In this document: positions 22,486 to 26,044 of the stretch, piece by piece
Numbering within the stretch: the stretch's first letter is position 1
Layout: each line of letters opens with the position of its first letter
Source: Halanaerobium sp.
Lineage (GTDB): Bacteria; Bacillota; Halanaerobiia; Halanaerobiales; Halanaerobiaceae
Reading direction: 5' to 3'
Length of the DNA: 26,044 bases
NCBI GenBank assembly: GCA_003070825.1
Contig: QBLP01000006.1
Coordinates: 1 to 26,044 of the forward strand
Program-made: the position numbers and the translations under genes
The notes under the pieces: model-generated
What the model saw: the letters and a program-made list of their open reading frames with translations, nothing else
Told to the model about the DNA's origin: nothing
The model's database searches: none

Positions 22486-22780
22486 TTATTTCAACACTCA
22501 GAACATTATCCCTGCCTCTATTTCGGACTTTTTTTAATTGTCTGATAAGTAAAAATTTCACAATTATGAGTGCGCCTGCAGATGGGAGTTGATACTATTC
22601 TAAATTGTCGCAAAAATCGAAACAGTCTATCAGAAAGAGTTAAAGCTTAATTTTGGGATTATTAATGAGCTAATAATCTCTCACTGTTATTAAATGCTCT
22701 CACAAGGCTTAAATAATAAATTAATTTTTCAAAATTTAACAAATAAGGCTGATTAAATCTATTATTTCACATTCAAAGAC
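22486..22780. other. AT-rich intergenic stretch without a gene
   Basis: This is the larger part of the 547-nt gap between lctP and the regulator gene. No frame with a start and ribosome site was found on either strand. The only structure noted is an 8-bp hairpin GATTATTA/TAATAATC at 22657-22678 around ATGAGC, without a T run. A small RNA cannot be excluded. Confidence 0.5.
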
Positions 22781-22804
22781 AAAAAAACCCGCCTTTTACA
22801 GCGG
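22781..22804 (-). terminator. intrinsic terminator after the gntR-type gene
   Basis: On the minus strand CCGC, an 8-nt loop and GCGG (22801-22804 and 22789-22792) form a short GC stem, followed by G and seven T residues (22781-22787). It lies about 75 nt after the regulator stop and isolates it from lctP. Confidence 0.65.
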
Positions 22805-22878
22805 ATTCTTGAAATTAATTCTAATTTTATATTAAATTTACAATTTATACTAAATGATTTTTTGGCTCTCTGCTTCTT

Positions 22879-23589
22879 TTAGCCTTCAATTTCTTTATTG
22901 ATTAGTTTTTCTACATAATCTAAATGATTTTTCATTTCTGCGGCAGCCTGTTCAGGATCATGCTCCTTTAAAGCCTTAAAAATCTGCTGATGCTGCCTGG
23001 CAAAATCTGTCATTGTCTCTTCTTTAGAAACCAGTTTGGTCCGGGTATTTTTGATGTGAAAGTCCATCGCCTCCGAAATCGAGCGCATAAAAAATAATAA
23101 TACCTTGTTACCACTGGCCCTGGCAATAGTATAATGAAACATTTTATCTGCTTTAATGCTGTCCTCTTCATAACCTGAACTGGAAAGCAGATCCTCAATA
23201 TATGACTGCAGTTCCTCAATTTCAGCTTCAGTTGCCCGTTCTGCTGCCAGTTTTACACAGTCAATCTCCAGTACCCTTCTCAGCTCCAGCAGTTCTTCGG
23301 CTACATTATCATTTAAAAGTAAAATGAGCGAAAGAGGATTAAATATATCTTCATCAAATGAATCACGGATAAAAGTTCCCTCTCCCGGCCTACTTTCAAT
23401 CAGACCAATCATCTCCAGGGCGCTGAAGGCCTCCCTGATTGAAGCTCTACTCACACCCAGATCTTTTTTTAGCTGTCTTTCAGAAGGCAGTTTATCACCT
23501 TTTTTAAGTTCACCTTCATAAATTAATTCTCTTATCTGTTCAATAATCTGTTCATAAACCTTATTATTTTTAATCTGTTTAAATTCCAT
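22879..23589 (-). CDS. GntR-family regulator, FadR/FCD type, lactate control
   Basis: This 236-residue DNA-binding protein has an N-terminal winged helix (about 8-75; KLPSERQLKKDLGVSRASIR is the recognition region) and a helical FCD ligand domain (90-230). The FCD metal ligands are visible as D148, H152, H200 and H222. Members such as LldR, LutR and GlcC sense lactate or glycolate and bind GGTCNGACC-like palindromes; two such sites lie before lctP and etfB. In position and likely role it corresponds to LctA of the Acetobacterium lct operon. The ATG has GGAGG 7 nt upstream. It follows the MBL-fold gene by 18 nt and ends at its own terminator. Repressor rather than activator is inferred from the operator's place over the lctP start. 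Confidence 0.92.
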   Translation of the reverse strand: MEFKQIKNNKVYEQIIEQIRELIYEGELKKGDKLPSERQLKKDLGVSRASIREAFSALEMIGLIESRPGEGTFIRDSFDEDIFNPLSLILLLNDNVAEELLELRRVLEIDCVKLAAERATEAEIEELQSYIEDLLSSSGYEEDSIKADKMFHYTIARASGNKVLLFFMRSISEAMDFHIKNTRTKLVSKEETMTDFARQHQQIFKALKEHDPEQAAAEMKNHLDYVEKLINKEIEG

Positions 23590-23607
23590 TATCCTGCCTC
23601 CAGAAAA

Positions 23608-24426
23608 TTAAAATTCAAATCTATCACCCACAGAAGCCAGCTTAACTCGCTCACCAAAGGCTTCTTTAAATTTAACAGCTGTCTCACGCCCGGTACAGTG
23701 CACTGGCGCCAGAAGCTCAAAATCAATTTCCTTAAAATAGTCGATCAAATCTGCTATACTTTCTCTGCTGGCACGCTTAAGATGCATTCCACCTAAAATG
23801 GCAGCAATTTTTCTATCTCCAATTTCAGCTTTAATTTCATTTATTATATTTTTTACACCCTTATGACTGCAGCCCAGCAGAATTACAATCCCACTTTCTG
23901 TTTCAATATATAAAGAAGTGTCATCATTAAAGGGATCAGTAATTTCTTTCCCTTCTCTTTTAACGACATATCTGGGATTAAGATAAGTCTCCCGCCTTGC
24001 CGGGATTTCGCCCGTATTATAAATACCAGCCGCTGCTGCAATTGCAGTTTCAGCTGCCTCAAAATTTTTGATTTCAGATTCTACAAGCTCTGTTCCAATA
24101 AACTCGAGCTCTGATTCTACCTTTTTATATTTCGGCAGAAAAATTTCGCTGTGAGCAAAAACCCTGACTTGAGAATTAATTTCCAGCAGTTTCTTTAAAC
24201 CACCTGTATGGTCATCATGACCGTGACTTAAAAAAACTGTATCAATTTTTTCTAAATCTATTCCCATTTTTTTGGCATTTGAAAACAGGACCTTGCCCTG
24301 ACCGGTATCAAAAAGATACTCTTTTCCGTTATATTTAAAATAAAATGAGAGGCCGTGTTCAGCCAGTAATTTTCTCTTTTCAACTGTATTTTCTGCTAAA
24401 ATAGTAATCTCTAGATTTTTAGCCAA
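23608..24426 (-). CDS. MBL-fold metallohydrolase, COG1237 type
   Basis: This 272-residue cytosolic metallo-beta-lactamase-fold protein has the metal motif SHGHDDHTGG (H68, H70, D72, H73), GCSHKG (H188), LGGMHL (H215) and PVHCTG (H243). It resembles proteins annotated as dihydropterin aminobenzene-phosphate synthase-like hydrolases (COG1237), a poorly tested name. The substrate is unknown. The start is TTG at 24424-24426, with GAGGTG 7 nt upstream. It is the first gene of a two-gene operon with the lactate regulator, under a good promoter at 24470-24498. Why a hydrolase should be tied to a lactate regulator is unclear. Confidence 0.85.
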   Translation of the reverse strand: MAKNLEITILAENTVEKRKLLAEHGLSFYFKYNGKEYLFDTGQGKVLFSNAKKMGIDLEKIDTVFLSHGHDDHTGGLKKLLEINSQVRVFAHSEIFLPKYKKVESELEFIGTELVESEIKNFEAAETAIAAAAGIYNTGEIPARRETYLNPRYVVKREGKEITDPFNDDTSLYIETESGIVILLGCSHKGVKNIINEIKAEIGDRKIAAILGGMHLKRASRESIADLIDYFKEIDFELLAPVHCTGRETAVKFKEAFGERVKLASVGDRFEF

Positions 24427-24469
24427 CTTAATTCACCTCAATTTAAATCATTATTATCTACTTAGTATA

Positions 24470-24498
24470 AGTATACATTGCTTAAACGGCTTTTTCAA
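24470..24498 (-). promoter_or_regulatory. promoter for the MBL-gntR operon
   Basis: On the minus strand TTGAAA (24493-24498), a 17-nt spacer and TATACT (24470-24475) make a near-consensus promoter. A second TATACT lies 6 nt further on (24464-24469). Confidence 0.7.
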
Positions 24499-24526
24499 TT
24501 GAGAAAAAAGGATTTTTAGTTAAAAT
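24499..24526 (+). promoter_or_regulatory. divergent promoter for the MBL-HhH gene
   Basis: TTGAGA (24499-24504), a 16-nt spacer and TAAAAT (24521-24526) face right. The two -35 boxes of the divergent promoters abut directly at 24498/24499, so the polymerases may compete. Confidence 0.5.
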
Positions 24527-24575
24527 CTAGAAATTATATTCTAAGAAAGCAATTTTATTGGAAAGGATTTTTAAT

Positions 24576-25700
24576 ATGTTTAATTTTAAACTCACTAAAA
24601 AGAAAACAGCACTGCTAATCTTAATTATTCTCTTTCTTACGCTCTTTAGCTTAAATTCTACGGCTCAAAATTTAAAGATTCATTTTATCGATGTCGGCCA
24701 GGGAGATGCGATCTTAATTGAAGCAGGCGGGGGAAAAAATATTCTGGTCGATGGTGGAGATCGAGCCAACAGCATAGCTGCCAGGATAATTGATTACCTT
24801 AAAAAACAGGAAGTTAAAAGGCTCGATTATATTATCAGCACCCACCCCCATGCCGATCACATTGGTGGCCTGGTAGATATTATTAACAGCTTTGAAGTTG
24901 GAATTGTGCTGGACAGCGGAAAAATCCACAGCTCTAAAACTTATGAGAATTATTTGATCAAAATTGATCAGGAAAATATTGATTTTAAAACACCCCGCCG
25001 GGGAGATGAGTTTGAAATCGGCAGCAGCAGAATTTCCTTTCTCCATCCCAAAGGGCCGGTAGATAATTATGACCTAAATAACTCTTCTCTTGTCTTTCTG
25101 CTTGAATATGGAGAGCAAAAGTTTCTTTTTACCGGAGATATTGAAAAAGAAGTAGAAAAAGATTTGCTGCAGGAAAATCCTGAGCTCAATGTTGCTCTGA
25201 TCAAGGTTCCCCACCACGGCAGCAAAACTTCAAGTTCCAGCAGCTTTGTTAAAAGTTTAAGCCCCGAACTGGCCGTTATTCAGGTTGGAGCTGATAATCA
25301 CTACGGTCATCCGGCTGCAGAAGTTACTAAACTTTATCAAAATCAGGGAGCCAGAGTTTACAGAAATGATTTAAATGGTAATATTGTAGTCACAGCTGAT
25401 GGAAAAAATTACGCAGTTAAGGTGGACCAGAGTTGGGAGCAAAACCTTAATAGAACTGAATCAAAAACCAAGCCAGTCGAAGCAGCAGCCGCTAAAAAAA
25501 ATAATAATCTAATTAATATCAATACTGCCAGCAAAGCTGATTTAGATCAGCTCTGGGGTATTGGCCCGGCAACAGCAGAAAAAATTATTGACTACCGTCA
25601 GAATAATGGCGGCTTTACTCAGATTGAAGAAATAAAAAATGTTGATGGAATTGATGACGGAAAATTTAATCGCTGGCAGGATAAGATTTCAGTTAAGTAA
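24576..25700 (+). CDS. secreted ComEC-like MBL hydrolase fused to a ComEA-like HhH domain
   Basis: This 374-residue protein has a signal peptide (KKK, then a hydrophobic run at 11-26, likely cut near STA-QN at 28-31). An MBL domain (33-285) follows, with HFIDVGQGDAILIE, THPHADHIGG (89-98), FTGDIE, VPHHGSKTS and a late HYGHPA. A helix-hairpin-helix DNA-binding domain ends it (about 309-374), with ININTASKADLDQLWGIGP. The MBL part is the C-terminal domain of the competence channel ComEC without the channel, and the tail is like ComEA. It may be an extracellular or surface nuclease. The ATG at 24576 has AAAGGA 8 nt before it; a TTG at 24558 lacks a site. It is the first gene on the plus strand and is followed by a DUF3006-like gene. 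Confidence 0.9.
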   Translation: MFNFKLTKKKTALLILIILFLTLFSLNSTAQNLKIHFIDVGQGDAILIEAGGGKNILVDGGDRANSIAARIIDYLKKQEVKRLDYIISTHPHADHIGGLVDIINSFEVGIVLDSGKIHSSKTYENYLIKIDQENIDFKTPRRGDEFEIGSSRISFLHPKGPVDNYDLNNSSLVFLLEYGEQKFLFTGDIEKEVEKDLLQENPELNVALIKVPHHGSKTSSSSSFVKSLSPELAVIQVGADNHYGHPAAEVTKLYQNQGARVYRNDLNGNIVVTADGKNYAVKVDQSWEQNLNRTESKTKPVEAAAAKKNNNLININTASKADLDQLWGIGPATAEKIIDYRQNNGGFTQIEEIKNVDGIDDGKFNRWQDKISVK

Positions 25701-25706
25701 AATATA

Positions 25707-25752
25707 TTTGAACCGGGTACAAGTGATTCAAATCACTTGTACCCGGTTCAAA
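25707..25752. repeat. 46-nt perfect palindrome between the MBL-HhH and DUF3006-like genes
   Basis: Two 22-nt arms (25707-25728 and 25731-25752) pair without a mismatch around a central CA. The arms contain ACCGGGTACAAGTGA and its complement. No T run follows on either strand, so it is not a normal terminator. It begins 6 nt after the upstream stop and ends 15 nt before the next ATG, just upstream of its ribosome site. Core 11-mers are shared with the palindromes at 17181-17220. Confidence 0.9.
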
Positions 25753-25767
25753 AGAAAGGATGATTTG

Positions 25768-25986
25768 ATGAAAGTAACTGTTGATAAAATTGAAGCAGAA
25801 AAAGCAAGATTACTGATCAGGCCGGAAGAAAAAGTTGATTTTTATCTGCCGCTAAGTGAGCTGCCTGAGGGAACCTCAGAGGGAAGCATTTTAGAACTTA
25901 GTTTTGAGTTGAAAGAAAATGAAAAAAAGGCAGCCGAAAAGAGAGTTGGCAGCCTTTTAGATAAGCTAAAAAATAAAAAGAGCTGA
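25768..25986 (+). CDS. DUF3006-like small protein, 72 aa
   Basis: This short acidic and basic-rich protein begins MKVTVDKIEAEKARLL. A small beta-rich part (about 1-45, VDFYLPLSELPEGTSEGSIL) is followed by a charged helix ending in KNKKS. This is the look of DUF3006 proteins, which are often encoded beside ComEC-like MBL genes, as here. The function is not known. The ATG was chosen for the AAAGGA site 7 nt upstream; a longer frame beginning inside the upstream gene has none. The stop codon lies in the terminator stem. Confidence 0.8.
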   Translation: MKVTVDKIEAEKARLLIRPEEKVDFYLPLSELPEGTSEGSILELSFELKENEKKAAEKRVGSLLDKLKNKKS

Positions 25987-26006
25987 AATTTTTCCCAGCT
26001 CTTTTT
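25975..26006 (+). terminator. intrinsic terminator after the DUF3006-like gene
   Basis: AAAAAGAGCTG (25975-25985) pairs with CAGCTCTTTTT (25996-26006) over 11 bp with a 10-nt loop, ending in five T residues. The A run on the other side lets it work in both directions. Nothing further is seen to the window end. Confidence 0.88.
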
Positions 26007-26044
26007 GCTTCTTATTTAAATTTAATATAAAACAGGATTAATAC

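Noticed and set aside
24714..25046. 110-aa frame on the minus strand within the MBL-HhH gene
   Set aside because: It lies wholly opposite a gene with clear domains, has no recognisable family features and is a shadow frame.
1..26044. Prophage, transposon, toxin-antitoxin or CRISPR system
   Set aside because: No integrase, transposase, phage structural gene, toxin pair or spaced direct repeats were seen. Gene style is uniform across the window.

Overview
The window reads as a chromosomal segment of a low-GC, strictly anaerobic Firmicute. The best guess is a halophilic fermenter of the Halanaerobiales type. That guess rests on gene content and AT-rich style, not on any database match: a multi-subunit Na+/H+ antiporter operon, an Etf-linked lactate dehydrogenase locus, a butanol-dehydrogenase-type enzyme, many GTG/TTG starts and strong AGGAGG-like ribosome sites. 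Every gene up to about 24.4 kb lies on the minus strand, so the window is best read from right to left. Only the last two genes are on the plus strand. No rRNA, tRNA, CRISPR array, integrase or transposase was seen.

Regions, left to right. (a) 1-4.4 kb is a signalling cluster: a PAS-PAS-PP2C (RsbU-like) phosphatase, a 64-residue half-rubrerythrin, a tandem HD/HD-GYP protein, a STAS anti-anti-sigma factor, an RsbW-type kinase and a 43-residue membrane peptide. It is a nearly complete partner-switching module with no sigma factor in view. (b) 4.5-11.6 kb is an Mrp/MBH-type antiporter operon (E, F, G, split A C-terminus, B, C and three D-like antiporter subunits), ended by a strong terminator and led by an iron-type alcohol dehydrogenase only 17 bp upstream. 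A cre-like palindrome sits before the dehydrogenase. (c) 12.9-15.8 kb holds an LtaS-type membrane phosphotransferase and a membrane-anchored glycerophosphodiesterase. The latter appears to start at AUU.

(d) 15.9-24.4 kb is a lactate module: an MBL-fold hydrolase and a FadR-type GntR regulator, a lactate permease, EtfB, EtfA, an FAD lactate dehydrogenase and a lactate racemase (LarA). The gene set matches the lct operon described in Acetobacterium woodii, where lactate oxidation is driven by electron confurcation through Etf. Two near-identical GGTCAGACC operators lie before lctP and before etfB, which fits control by the local regulator. (e) 24.5-26.0 kb carries a secreted ComEC-like metallo-beta-lactamase fused to a ComEA-like helix-hairpin-helix domain, followed by a DUF3006-like small protein.

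Together the genes describe a cell that imports and racemises lactate, oxidises it through an Etf complex, manages Na+/H+ balance with a large antiporter, and adjusts some response through phosphatase/kinase partner switching. The least explained items are the partner-switch cluster with its cysteine-containing PAS domain and mini-rubrerythrin, the AUU start of the phosphodiesterase, the three-D antiporter layout, and a GTACCCGGTAC palindrome family found at two unrelated places.
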